From: Anopheles merus
Lineage: Eukaryota > Arthropoda > Insecta > Diptera > Culicidae
Direction of reading: 5' to 3'
Length of the DNA: 64,000 nt
NCBI RefSeq assembly: GCF_017562075.2
Contig: NW_024427710.1
Span: 1-64,000 of the forward strand
Positions 41,411 through 53,100 of this stretch are shown here, one piece after another. Below the pieces are notes generated by a model that worked only from the letters and a program-made list of their open reading frames with translations, was not told the DNA's origin and searched no databases. The first letter of the stretch is position 1, and each line of letters starts with the position of its first letter. Made by a program: the position numbers and the translations under genes.

Positions 41411-42013
41411 AGATATGACATACGGTGATGTTGACGCCACAGAAACTGCAAAGTGGTGGGCTGTTTTTTTTTTTGCAATAAAAAAGTATAGAATTCTCTG
41501 GCCTTGGTGTAATCGGTGGTCTCTCCATGGTGGTGTTATGGCCGCTGCTAACCCCATAACCATTCCAGCTATTGGCGATGACGGTTTTACTAAGGCGAAA
41601 GAAGTCTCAACGTGGAAGAGTGTTATGGCAGCAGTACAAAACTAGTACTATTTAAAACTTACTGATCATGATCATATTGTAAGTCCGTTCCGGCCGTTTA
41701 CGCTCCGTAAGCCCGTTTCACCCGCTTTGATCTACTATCGGCAGCTTTGGTAATGAAATAGCAAGGTGTGATGGAACATAATAGAAGAATAAGAAAACAT
41801 TAAAGCAGCATTATTGTTAGAATATTCTTCTGCTTATGCATACACTTACCCGTAGACCATTTAACACCAAAATACTGCTTTTACGCCAACGTTGACATCT
41901 TTCGCGATTACCCTAATCACTTTTCTGTTAACATTAAATGATTTTCACTGCATTACCCGGCACAGATCCTTCCCAAATAAACTTTGCATACGTTCTGGTA
42001 ATACGTTTCGAAC
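41411..42013. other. no gene seen
   Basis: Contains a poly-T run and a 76-residue open stretch without a motif I know. It borders the hAT element. Confidence 0.4.
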
Positions 42014-42294
42014 GTTCACATTAGGCATGTGTAAAATGAACGAGAATCGTACCGTTCGAACAGTTCGGTAAAGTGCACGAACGAACGAGGTTCTTAACAA
42101 AAAGAACGACCAGGACTTTTGGAAGAAACTGACTAGACCGAACGCGTTCGAACGTTCCGTTCAGTGTTCGACGGCACACATAAATGTGGTAATAAAACGT
42201 GCAAAATCATATTGCTTTCTCGCTCTTTCTCGCACCGTGCGAACGGGTCGTCAGAGATCAAAATGTACCCTGTTGGTGTTGAAATCGTACCCAT

Positions 42295-42790
42295 ACAACT
42301 CAATTCCTCGAACGCCGTCGAATTTGTCCAGCAGTGTTCGATCTGTATTCTGTTGGTGTGTAAATCGTACCTACACAACTGAATTCATCGAACGCGTTCG
42401 ATCTGATCCGTTAGTGTTCGATCTGTGTTCTGTTGGTATGTAAATCGTACCTACACAACTAAATTCATCGAACGCGTTCGAACTGGTGTTCGATCTGTGT
42501 TCTGTTGGCATTCATGCACAACTGAATTCATCGAACGCGTTCGATCTGATCCGTTAGTGGTATGTAAATCGTACCTACACAACTGAATTCATCGAACGCG
42601 TTCGAACTGGTGTTCGATCTGTGTTCTGTTGGGGTATAAATCGTACCTACACAACTGAATTCATCGAACGCGTTCGAACTGGCTCATTTGTGTTCGATCT
42701 GTGTTCTGTTGGTATGGAAATTATACCTATACAATTCAATAGATCGAGCCCGTTCAAACGGATTAGTCATTGTTCGCGAATCAACTGAAC
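42295..42790. repeat. tandem array, ~60-80 bp units, in the hAT element
   Basis: About seven units that each begin ACAACTGAATTCATCG and contain the palindrome CGAACGCGTTCG. Most then carry GTGTTCGATCTGTGTTCTGT and GTAAATCGTACCTAC. Units start near 42295, 42375, 42454, 42517, 42578, 42650 and 42730, and differ by internal deletions. Confidence 0.85.
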
Positions 42791-43084
42791 TGAATTGATT
42801 GCGCTCATCATGTTGATCCATATTTAAGTAGTTTTTTTTTATAGAATCCTTAAGTGTGTATAAGGCATGGGGTACAATATATGCAGGAGACATTTTTGCT
42901 CGTATTAGTTTTTTACATGCTAGTTTTTGGTCGGTTTTGCGATGGATTGTGTTGACCAGACAGCCGAGTGTTTAATGTTTTTAAATGATTGGTTTCAACC
43001 GCAGAATGAGTACTTCTTTGGCTACAGTATGCGTCTATGGTGGGTAAATGAAAAAGATAACGAGCGTTCTTTGTGAATACAGCC

Positions 43085-43240
43085 GTTGCCGTCAAATTTT
43101 GGCTCGAAGTCACCAATTTTTGATAGTGTGCATCAATTTTTGTCTCAAAGGCGTCAATTTTTGACAGTGCGCATCAATTTTTGTCTCGAAGGCACCAATT
43201 TTTGTCTCATGGTCACCAATTTTTGTCGCTTGTTTATGAA
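43085..43240. repeat. left subterminal repeat of the hAT element
   Basis: Short tandem units CACCAATTTTTGTCTC / ATCAATTTTTGTCTCGAAGG preceded by GCCGTTGCCGTCAAATTTTGG. Its inverted partner is 48755-48935. Confidence 0.85.
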
Positions 43241-44074
43241 ATTTTGCCTCGTAATATATCAACATGAGCTTACCTGATTTGACGCGTAGTTGGGGTGATT
43301 TAATTGTAGTAACATTTAATTTCAATAAAAATCTATGATTTAAGAATATTTTATTGAGATTTTAAGGAAAATGCTTCAAAATTTTTGAATAAATTTCAGG
43401 TACGTAGATCAACACAGCTGATTGCTTTTGAACAATAAAGATACGTTGTACTTCTTAACCGAAAACGGCAGTACAATGATAACCCGTACGGATTGCGAGA
43501 ACTATTTTAGGAATTTATTTAACTATTTGCCACGATGCCAAAATGAAAAAAATAATCGAGGATCAATATTCTCTAAATTGTTTGATATTATCATAAATAC
43601 AGGGTTTTACAAGTCAGAATAGAATGTCAGCAAAACAATTTCAGAAGCTCAAGATGCAGTTTAGCTGTCAAAAGTTGTTGTTTCACCGCATCGATGCTAT
43701 TTTTAATAGCGCAATTTGATTTTTAAATCACTCAAGTTGGTTTTTTAGAGGCCTTTCGCATCGTTTTGCAAATTAAATCACGTATTTTGAGATTATTTGT
43801 ATACAAATCATTTATTTAGTGCGTTTATAGCGTTATATTTATGAAATATTACGTATTTATTGTAAAAAATAATATTTTCTGTGCAAAAAGCTACGAGCAC
43901 TTGCGTATTTAAACAAGTACAATGTTTATGTAGCTTTTTGCACAGAAAATCGCAATTTTTACCATAAATACGTAATATTTCATAAATATAATGCTTAAAC
44001 GCATAACAGCATTGATCTCAATCATATAATCTCAAAATACGTGTTTGAATTTGCAAAACGATGCGAAAGGCCTC

Positions 44075-44922
44075 TGTTGAAAAACGCGGTGGATTTTTTA
44101 GAGAAAACACTTTATTTACTGTTATGAGGTTACAGGGTTTTACAAGTCAGAATCGAATGTCAGCAAAACAATTTCAGAAGCTCAAGATGCAGTTTAGCTG
44201 TCAAAAGATGTTGTTTCACCACACCGATGCTATTTTCAATAGCGCAATTTGATTTTTAAATCGCTCAAGTTTATTTTTCGACGCCTTTTGCGTCGTTTTG
44301 TAAATTGAATCACGCATTTTCAGATTATTCGTATATAAATGAATTATTTAATGCATTTATAGTGATATATTTATGAAACATTACGTATTTATTGTAAACA
44401 ATGAGTTTTTCTGTGCAAAAAGCTACGAGGACTAGCGTATGTAAACATGTACAATGTTTATGTAGCCTTTTGCACAGAAAATCGCCATTTTTACCATAAA
44501 TACGTAATATTTCATAAATATAATGCTTAAACGCATAACAGCATTGATCTCAATCATATATTCTCAAAATAGGTGTTTGAATTTGCAAAACGATGCGAAA
44601 ACCCTCTAAAAATAAACTTGAGCGATTTAAAAATCAAATTGCGCTTGTGAAAGATAGCATCGGTACGGTGAAACAACAACTTTTGACAGCTAAACTGCAT
44701 CTTGAGCTTCTGAAATTGTTTTGCTGACATTCGATTCTGACTTGTAAAACCCTGTAAATCAAAAAATTAGTCCACATGTACCGATTGTCGAATTTCAACT
44801 AAAGGCTAGGAGCGGACCAATCCTCCTCCTTATCTCCTAATTTATAGTTTTTATCCTCCCTCTCACTCTCTTCTCTGGCGTTGTGACCTGACAGACTGTT
44901 GGGCACTCGTGAGTTTCCAACA
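44075..44922 (-). repeat. 3' LTR of BEL, with MITE-A copy 2 inside
   Basis: 44075-44132 plus 44757-44922 give 224 bp. TG...CA ends on the minus strand. The insert at 44133-44754 duplicates TA. Confidence 0.92.
44133..44754. mobile_element. MITE-A copy 2
   Basis: 622 bp with the same CAGGGTTTTACAAGTCAGAA ends as copy 1, and TA at 44131-44132 and 44755-44756. The uninterrupted target (GAGGTTAAATC) survives in the other LTR at about 48310, proving the exact borders. It is the youngest insertion in the nest. Confidence 0.93.
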
Positions 44923-44935
44923 TTGTCCCCCCAGT
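44923..44935 (-). other. BEL polypurine tract
   Basis: On the minus strand, ACTGGGGGGACAA lies directly before the 3' LTR. Confidence 0.7.
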
Positions 44936-44966
44936 GTACCACGGTTGAGGCGGTTGAATTTGTTAG

Positions 44967-45080
44967 TAGCCCGTAAACGCTGAACGTGTAACCCGCTTGA
45001 GCTTATAGCCCGTAAACGCTGAACGTGTAACCCGCTTAAGCTCTATAGCCCGTTACACAAAAACGTCAATCCCGCTTAAC
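44967..45080. repeat. ~40 bp tandem repeat in BEL 3' region
   Basis: Two good units of TAGCCCGTAAACGCTGAACG plus TGTAACCCGCTTGAGCTTA and a third degenerate one. Confidence 0.75.
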
Positions 45081-45287
45081 AATGGTGCAACCTCTTTTTT
45101 CGCCATCGTAGCCTGCGACACTATCAACCGTGGCTACACTTCCTATTATCTGTCAGGTGTTTTGCGTGTATGCGTGTGTGCATTGGTTTGTTTACTGGCT
45201 CACTGTTCGATCTGTTGCGTCGTAACCACGCGGTTTTACCCCAATTGCTCTAAGGAAATTGCACATCCGTGCGTGGACCTATCGTAC

Positions 45288-48128
45288 GTTTAATGGACCG
45301 TTTTGACGGTGGCTTGACTAACTTGTCCATTCCTATCAGGGTTTACTACCACGATTCCTCCCTTAGGCCAACAATTCCTAGGAATTGTTACACGCCACTA
45401 CAACTATATCCCCTATTTCTGTCGGCCGCATCGGTTCGGACCGCTCGGTTCTGTGGTGAAGTGTAGGTAAGAACTCTGCTACATTTGTTCTATTCACATC
45501 GTTTGCTAACTTCGAATATTTTGCCATCTTCTGTTTTAGAAACCCATCACGCTTGAACGCCTTTTTGTTGTAGGGCAAATTGACGCTGTTGTACCGCCAC
45601 AAAGGTCCCATTTCGTATCGCTGTCCGTTCGTTTCCCGCTCCAATATCGCCAACGCTCTTTCGTCGTCCCTAGGCCGCAACGGCCGCACTGCTTTGTCCG
45701 ACGCGGAGTTACAAGAGAGGTCGTGAAACGCGCGGCCCGAGAAGGACCGGTTTGAAGGACTCGGCTTTGCACTCGCAACCGAGCAAGGCCCATAGACAAC
45801 CCATCCAAGGCGGGTTTTCGAAGCGACCGGTTCTTTGCAGCTTGCATCCACGGTCTTGAGGGTTCGCGTTATGTTGCAGTTGTCTATGCCTATGAGGATG
45901 CGGGGCACGGCGTAAGCGTAGGATTCGAACTGGAGACCTCTCAGATGAGTATAGCGTGCAGTCAGTTGTGCTACGTTTACAGATTGTTCCGGAAGGGCAA
46001 GCTCTTTGACCGTGTGTACTTCTGATAGTTTGTATATCGCATGTGACATGTTTCTACCCGATATGCGCACCGATAGCCTTACGGAGTCTTGTTCTTCTCT
46101 TGTCACGTCTCCCGTCCATTGTAGACACAACGGGTACGGTGTCCCTGTAACTCCAAGCTCCTGTGCTAGTCCGTGCTCCATAAACGTGGAAGTAGAGCCG
46201 TCATCTAAAAAGGCGAACGTATCTATTCGCCCCCTGGGCCCGTGCAGCGTAACGGGTACGTATTTTAAAAGCGAAGAGTCTTTCGGTCCTGAATGGGTAA
46301 GAACGTTAGCGACACCAGTGTACACGACCCTACCTAAGCCATTTAGATGATCGCGCTGGTGAGGGCTGGCTGGTGTCTGGTCATTCACGTGGAGCAGCTC
46401 ATGGTGTTGTCTGTTGCATCCGTTCACCGCGCACGGTGCTCTTACGCTGCAACCACCTCTATGGTATCCGAGGCATTTCCGGCATATCCTGCGTTCACTT
46501 ACAAACGATCTTCTGGCGGCAACCGTTGTCCTTTGGAACTGCTCACACTGGACCAGAGTGGGACAATCCCTGCCGCACAAGGGGCAGACAGTCAACAATT
46601 CTGGTGCATTTTGCGATGAAGATGGATCACCAAGATTCTCATCCTGCAATACCGTTGCGTTGCAGTAGGCTAGATGAACCCGCCCAGTACCGATCGGTGG
46701 CCGTCGATCGAGTTGCGCTGGCGGGGCACGATGGGGTTGAAACCGTTGAGGCTGGGTGCGGCTGTAATGAGTTGGCGGTTCTGGTTGTTGATGAGTTGAG
46801 TCGCTATTTTCCATCACGGACATCACGTCGACAACACCACAGAGATCTTCTGCTAAGTCACCAACCCATTTTCCAAACTCCAACAGCGTCACTTCCGAAA
46901 GTTTACTCCTCGTTCTCGCCCAGTCGATGCATAGGACGGGGGGTAGTTTCCTGACTAACTCCTTGAGTAACGCCACGTCGTACATGTACCCTCGTAACCC
47001 GGAGGCCGTCATCGCTCCTACCAACCGCTTCACCGCATATCCAAACTCTACGACCGTTGACAACCTTTCAATCTTCGGTGGTGCCATTTTTCTGATCTTC
47101 TCGGTCATGGACTCCACAATCAGATCTGGTCTGCCGAAACGCGCCTTTAGGGTCGCCATCACCTCATTCAACCCGTCCGGGAAGTACAAAAGGTGGCCTA
47201 CCGCTTCGAACGCCGCTCCTCTCAACGCATATTGTAGACGGCCGATGTTTTCGTCATCGGTGTAACCACATGCAGTGTTAGTGCGGTTATACGTGGCTAT
47301 GAAAAGCGACCACACTTCTGGTTCCCCGGAAAAGACCGGAAGGTCCCGGGGCACCGGTTGACGAGCAGCTATCTGGCTCTGACTCAGTGTGCTGGTGTTG
47401 AAATGTGGTTGCACATATTCGTGTTGTGGTAGTATCGTGTGAGCCGAATGTGTATGCGAAGTGTACGTCGGGTGTGTCTGTATAGTGTGCGCTGAGTGAG
47501 AATGTGTCGCGTGAGGAAGAGTTTGTGTTGCGTGTGGATGCATCCTTTGTGACGGTAGTGTAGCGTAGGTCGACGCAATCGCGGGGCTCGGTTGAGGGAG
47601 TTGGGGTTGCTCAGCAGCGGCGCGTTGCCCGAGGTCGTTGCCCCCTGAAATTTGGCCTTGCGTAAGGGCTTTTCCCGCCGGGTATATTCGACGCAAGGAT
47701 TCCCCGAAACTCTTCACCCACCCAGCAAACTCCGGATAATGTGTCCCCCCAGTGCCGCCGTGGTTGGGATGCTCAGCGATGGCCGCCGAGCCATTTTCGT
47801 CTTCTGCATCCCGTAGCATCTGCATCTCGTGCTCAATCTCCTGCAATCGTCGTCTTCGCGATTCGCGAATGTCATCGCGGCCCTGGTTCGCACCGTGGTT
47901 TAATGAGTGGAACGGTGAACTTATCCCCTTACTCTGCCCCTCTTTGCGAAGTACCGCAACGTTCGTTGCGGTGGCATCGCTCCTCGGGGTGCTTCCTTCC
48001 GTCGTTACAGTGCTCGATGTTCCCGGGGAGGATGGATCGTACCTGGGCCCGCCAGAGACGTTACCGCTTTCCTGCGGCGTTTCCGGACTCGCTGGTAGGT
48101 TTTGCGCCACCCGAAGCGTACGACGCAT
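45288..48128 (-). pseudogene. gag: BEL/Pao Gag-protease fused to the integrase tail
   Basis: The frame 48128-45378 (916 residues) is open. Order: low-complexity N-terminus with His/Thr repeats (~190-240); BEL Gag domain (DUF1759 type, RDLPVFSGEPEVWSLFIATY to about residue 440); Cys-rich knuckles (about 515-585, CPLCGRDCPTLVQC, CRKCLGYHRGGC). The BEL aspartic protease follows (DUF1758/A17 type, about 640-790, FLDDGSTSTFM), then the first residues of RT (DERALAILERE, GPLWRYNSVNLP). Near residue 870 this joins in frame to the integrase C-terminus (FLPTLHHRTERSEP, EIGDIVVV). A shift at about 45385 puts the last ~35 codons (NCWPKGGIVVV) in another frame. The RT palm and DDE core are gone. Confidence 0.87.
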
Positions 48129-48258
48129 TTTACGTTGGTTTATTTTCCCGTTCCACTATATATCACTTGCGCGCGCGACTTACTGTGCTTTCCGCTCTGC
48201 GAAACGAGTTTTCGATCAACTTTATTGGCTTTTTCGTGCGAATGCTAATTTTTTGAAA

Positions 48259-48482
48259 TGTTGAAAAACGCGGTGGATTTTTTAGAGAAAACACTTTATT
48301 TACTGTTATGAGGTTAAATCAAAAAATTAGTCCACATGTACCGATTGTCGAATTTCAACTAAAGGCTAGGAGCGGACCAATCCTCCTCCTTATCTCCTAA
48401 TTTATAGTTTTTATCCTCCCTCTCACTCTCTTCTCTGGCGTTGTGACCTGACAGACTGTTGGGCACTCGTGAGTTTCCAACA
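48259..48482 (-). repeat. 5' LTR of BEL
   Basis: 224 bp, ends TGTTGAAA / TTTCCAACA (plus-strand view). It is the intact reference for the split left LTR. Confidence 0.93.
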
Positions 48483-48754
48483 GCCTCTTAAAAAATACAA
48501 CTTGAGCGATTTAAAAATCAAATTGCGCTTGTGAAAAATAGCATCGGTGCGGTGAAGTAACAACTTTTGACAGCTAAACTGAATCTTGTGCTTCTGAAAT
48601 TGTTTTGCTGACATTCGATTCTGACTTGTAAAACCCTGTAAGACGTAAAACTATGTGAAATAAACAGAGTTCCTAAGTTAATTCCTTTGCATTGTATAAC
48701 CGCTCTAATTTTATTGTGCATTCTGCAATTATTAAAAAATTAAAATAACGAAAA

Positions 48755-48935
48755 CATACCAAGAGACAAAATTGGTGACCATGAGACAAAAATTGGTGCC
48801 TTCGAGACAAAAATTTATGCGCACTGTCAAAATTTGACGCCTTTGAGACAAAAATTGATGCACGCTGTCAAAAATTGACGCCTACGAGACAAAAATACAT
48901 GACTTACGGCCAAAATTTGACGGCAACGGCTGTAA
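48755..48935. repeat. right subterminal repeat of the hAT element
   Basis: The reverse complement of 43085-43240: units GAGACAAAAATTGGTG / GAGACAAAAATTGATG ending in GACGGCAACGGC. Confidence 0.85.
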
Positions 48936-49057
48936 AAACCTCATGAAACAAAGAAGGAAAGAATCGTCGTTCGCGTACGGTTCTTTTTGGTGAGCGAACT
49001 AGTTCGTTCGCGTTCGGTGAAAAGAATCGTTTTGCCCATGCCTAGTTCACATCATGC

Positions 49058-49516
49058 GGATTTCGGCGAACGGAGTCCATGCTATGGCCGATAGTGTCAT
49101 CTCTTGCGCTTCAGGGTATCACATTCAGAACGAAAATTCTCCAATCATCGCAACGGCGGGAGCGTTGAGCTATGGAGGGCTGGAGGAGCGAGTGTGTGTC
49201 TCATGCACACAGCGAAATTTTGATCAACACCTCGATGATGGGTGCATTTGGTCATGGGTGGAGGGCGAGTGTGTCGCACGATTGCTTCAAAGTAAGGGCT
49301 AGGTGTAGTGAGAGGCACAAAATTGAATTACTCTTTGCTAAGCGGGGAGCGTACAACACAAGAATCTACGACGCAAAACCTCGCGAATTTCGTCCCATAC
49401 AAACGGGAACGAACGGATTTCTCAATGAAAAGTGAGTGACGTCACTCTCTCATGAGTGCAAATGAGTGCAGATTGGGTATTGCGGCGAATGGATTTCGGC
49501 GAACGGAGTCCATGCT
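49058..49516. repeat. pair of direct repeats of a 25 bp motif
   Basis: GGATTTCGGCGAACGGAGTC followed by CATGCT is at 49058-49083 and again at 49491-49516; the complement is at 38018-38038. The sequence between the pair (about 410 bp) has no coding region I recognise. Confidence 0.6.
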
Positions 49517-49810
49517 CTGGTCGACTGTGTTTAATAAAATCCTTATCATAAAGATAGACGTTTTCTTTCGCAAGCCGTACGCGTAAAAATTAATTTGGAA
49601 ACCGGCGTTTATTGTAAGTTTTGAAAATATTTTTAATATTATATTAATAAGTCAATATAACTGTAGTTTGTATTACTCTCCACTTTCTTAATTCACAATT
49701 CATTTGTTTCTTAATTTGAACCATCACCTTCGTTTAATAGTAATCATATGCGACTCTTAGTGTTTTCATGGAGTATCAGCATGTGTAATCAATGGTTGTA
49801 TAATTTTGCT

Positions 49811-50143
<333 letters not shown>

Positions 50144-53100
50144 CTAGGTCCAATTTTGCATGTGTTGCATGTGTCCAATTTTTTATATAACGCGTATCTT
50201 TGAGAATGGTGTACTATAGAATTTGTGTATGTACGGCATTGCATAACCTTATGAAGTAGGTTTATGCTGTTCTGCTAATTGCGATTCCCACATCTGTTCT
50301 GTTAATAATCGCTGTTTGTTATTTGCGTTTCAGAGCAACATTATTGTGCTAAGACCATCTTTCATACATGAGCTTGTATAAACTACATAAATATATTGGG
50401 ATTTGTGTTTTGCTTTTTCTCGTTTCAGCTAGCATTCAATTAGGTACATTTTTGTTCACTAAGGATTTGTTTTATTTTAATTGCTTTGTCAGTAACAAAA
50501 ACTCACACACACTAATATCTTTTTTTTCGCTAATGCTTTTACATAAGCTTATAACTTTCTAGCTTATGGTTACTTTCATTTATCCAGTGTGCTTCATATT
50601 TATAATGTTCAGGAGTCAACAATACTTCATTTTCACCTATGTGGATGAAATCGACAAGAACAGGGCCTTTATTAAAAAAAATGAAATTCACACAAACAAA
50701 ACCAAAAAACGGTACCAAATCGTAAATATTACTGTTACATTTTATGTTAACACGAGCAAAACATCACAGTGAAAAATAGTAACAAAAATCAATTCAAAAT
50801 CAAAACAATTGTAGGTTTATCAATCGCAATGACGAAGCTACTTAATAGAATATTAAAGATTATTGGCATTCAATGTACAATATAAGAGGGAAAAAACAGG
50901 GACATCGCATTACGTTGTAGGGTCATCGCATCAACAGGAAATATAACAAAACGTAATTAACAAAATAACACAAGAATAATAATTCACACATCAGTGGCGC
51001 TAGTTTTACTGCAGTATCATACACGTGCAGTGCAGAAAAGTAACACCAAAATAATAAACCAAGCAATCTAATCAGCTATTTCAAAACCTTCATTCTCCTA
51101 CGAGACAAACAAACAGTATCTGTATCTGTAATTCTATTCATATAACATAATTGCACGCATTACAACCTATAAACAACATTTCTTTGAATCACATGAAGTT
51201 GGAATGTAATAATAACGTCTGTTGTTGCCACCGTTTTGCCTTAAAAATTGTATTTCTAAATTGTTCACATCTTATCGTGGCTTTTTGTGTGTGTTTTTAA
51301 TCACTGTTACTTAGCTTGAGTTGAATTATTTTGTTGTTTGGATAGTGTTGTCGAAGACCATTCATTGACGAGAAACATTGAAGATCATTATGTAATGTCT
51401 TTTAATGGTCGTTTCCCAGTGATGTACATAAACAGTACGTGTAGAGGAGTTTTTTTGTTTGCAAAAATTATAATTGTAGTTTTTGGGTTGAATTCATCGC
51501 CAGCATAATTATACATTATTTTGATGATCTAGCTTGGTAAAATTTTAATTCATTCCGTTTAGTTTATCTCACTTTCAGTTTCTTCTTTCTGGTTCGTTTT
51601 AATATCTGCATTGGTATGCATTTTTGTTTGTATGTTGAGGTATTACGGCATGAGCTATTTGGTTTCACTTTAAAGTTTATAATTTACATATGTTCCACTT
51701 TCTCGTCAATTACACCGGCACAATTGTATGTACTATCCCGTATGGCTTAGTTTGTTCAGAAGATATAATGAAAAGATTGATCAAAGTTTTGGGTTGTTCT
51801 TCTATTTATGTCTGCTATGTATGTAAGGCCTGAATTTGTGTTAAAACATTTCCATATACTATTAATTTTATGCTTTTGCCGCATATATTATTTTCTTGCT
51901 TCCTTCTTCCATAATTCCTGGTATATGCTGTATCACATAAGCCTTTATGCCTATTCACTGTTTTCAAACTAAGTTACAACACAACTCTCACGGTCCTATA
52001 TGTTTTACTATGCATGGCATTCACAACAATAAACTGTTCAGTACACGGTTTGATTAAAAGAAACAATATTAAATTTCTGTTGTTGTCATTAATTTCATTA
52101 CGCCTAAGTGCATTGTTGTTTCTTCCTATGTCAATTCGAAATACATTTGTCTATCTACGAATTTGTTCACATTACCAACAGAATATTTTAATTGCTATTC
52201 ATTGCCATTCTTCAGATTCGCATGACTATAATTCGCTCTTTGTTTATTTTTGTTTCATTTTGCACTTAATTCCCGTTTGCCTGTTTTGATTTGGTTCAAT
52301 CTATATGATAGCCTTATAATGTATCCGCGTCAAAATATTTTATTTTGCCCATCTATTTGAATTTTATCTGTCTAAGCTATTGTTGTTGTATGTTGCCTGC
52401 GTTTCTTTCAGTTTGGACATTTAACCATTAAAACCTACTTCATCAACCATGTGTTTTGTGAAGCAAGTTATTGTTTTCTTCATAAATAAAATTTGTAAGT
52501 ATAACATGATTTTATAGCTTGTGTACTAGGCTTTTGTTTCAATTTTTCATTATTTATACATGCTTTTGTTTAAAGGCACCCTTTTTGGTTGATTAATCTG
52601 CGTTGTCTATTGATTTTATAGTTATTGCGATGGAAGTTGAAGCTATTGTAGAATTTTACCCAAGATCATGTTTTAATATTTGTGTGTTTTGTATGTCAAA
52701 GTACCGGTCATTTATGTTGTCGTTTTTTTCTCTTTCTTTACCGCTACTGTAGCGCACTACATCATATATAATTAATTGAAATTCATATCATTTCTTGTTT
52801 CATAAAAAAAAAACTCAGGTAATGCTGTTGACAGCTTTGTTCGACAGTCTATCAGCTGTTTTCGAAGTTGTTTACTCTTCAGCAAAACTCATTTCGTTTG
52901 CAAATGTGTATGTTGACATAAATATGACTTGCAACATGGTGCACAACGGTAACTGTTTTTTAAAGATTGATGGATATAGCTGCCTATTAGATTAAACTGC
53001 AAATGCGTGTGTTATTTACAAATTTAACTGTAGAAAAAATGGAAATTTATTCAAATTGATTATTTTGAATATTTTTAGTGAATAAATTCACAACATTCTA

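Larger units (their letters stand above)
44075..48482 (-). mobile_element. BEL/Pao LTR retrotransposon, internally deleted
   Basis: Minus strand, flanked by the duplication GCCTC (44070-44074 and 48483-48487). The two 224 bp LTRs look identical once MITE copy 2 is removed from the left one. The coding part has Gag and protease but lacks most of RT, RNase H and the integrase core. It is therefore non-autonomous, yet it has moved recently. Confidence 0.92.
43600..48638. mobile_element. Tc1/mariner-type MITE (MITE-A copy 1), split by a BEL element
   Basis: Long inverted ends beginning CAGGGTTTTACAAGTCAGAA, with TA on both sides (43598-43599 and 48639-48640). Its own sequence is 43600-44074 plus 48488-48638, ~626 bp. 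It is nearly one long palindrome (arms meet near ATGTTTATGTAGCTTTTTGC). No coding capacity. Confidence 0.85.
42022..49044. mobile_element. non-autonomous hAT element hosting a nest of insertions
   Basis: The inverted ends TAGGCATGTGTAAAATGAACGA and (inverted, right) TAGGCATGGGCAAAACGATT are flanked by the perfect 8 bp duplication GTTCACAT (42014-42021 and 49045-49052). That length is the hallmark of hAT elements. Without its insertions it is about 2.0 kb (42022-43597 plus 48641-49044). It carries a tandem array, subterminal inverted repeats and no recognisable transposase. Confidence 0.82.

Noticed and set aside
41415..41645. 76-residue open frame
   Set aside because: Contains the translation of a poly-T run and no known motif.
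43085..43240. Regular short repeats as a possible CRISPR array
   Set aside because: Eukaryotic context, no unique spacers of constant length, and an inverted partner at the other end of a hAT element.
45536..48264. Several plus-strand open frames of 100-190 residues
   Set aside because: They are shadows of the 916-residue BEL Gag-protease frame on the opposite strand.
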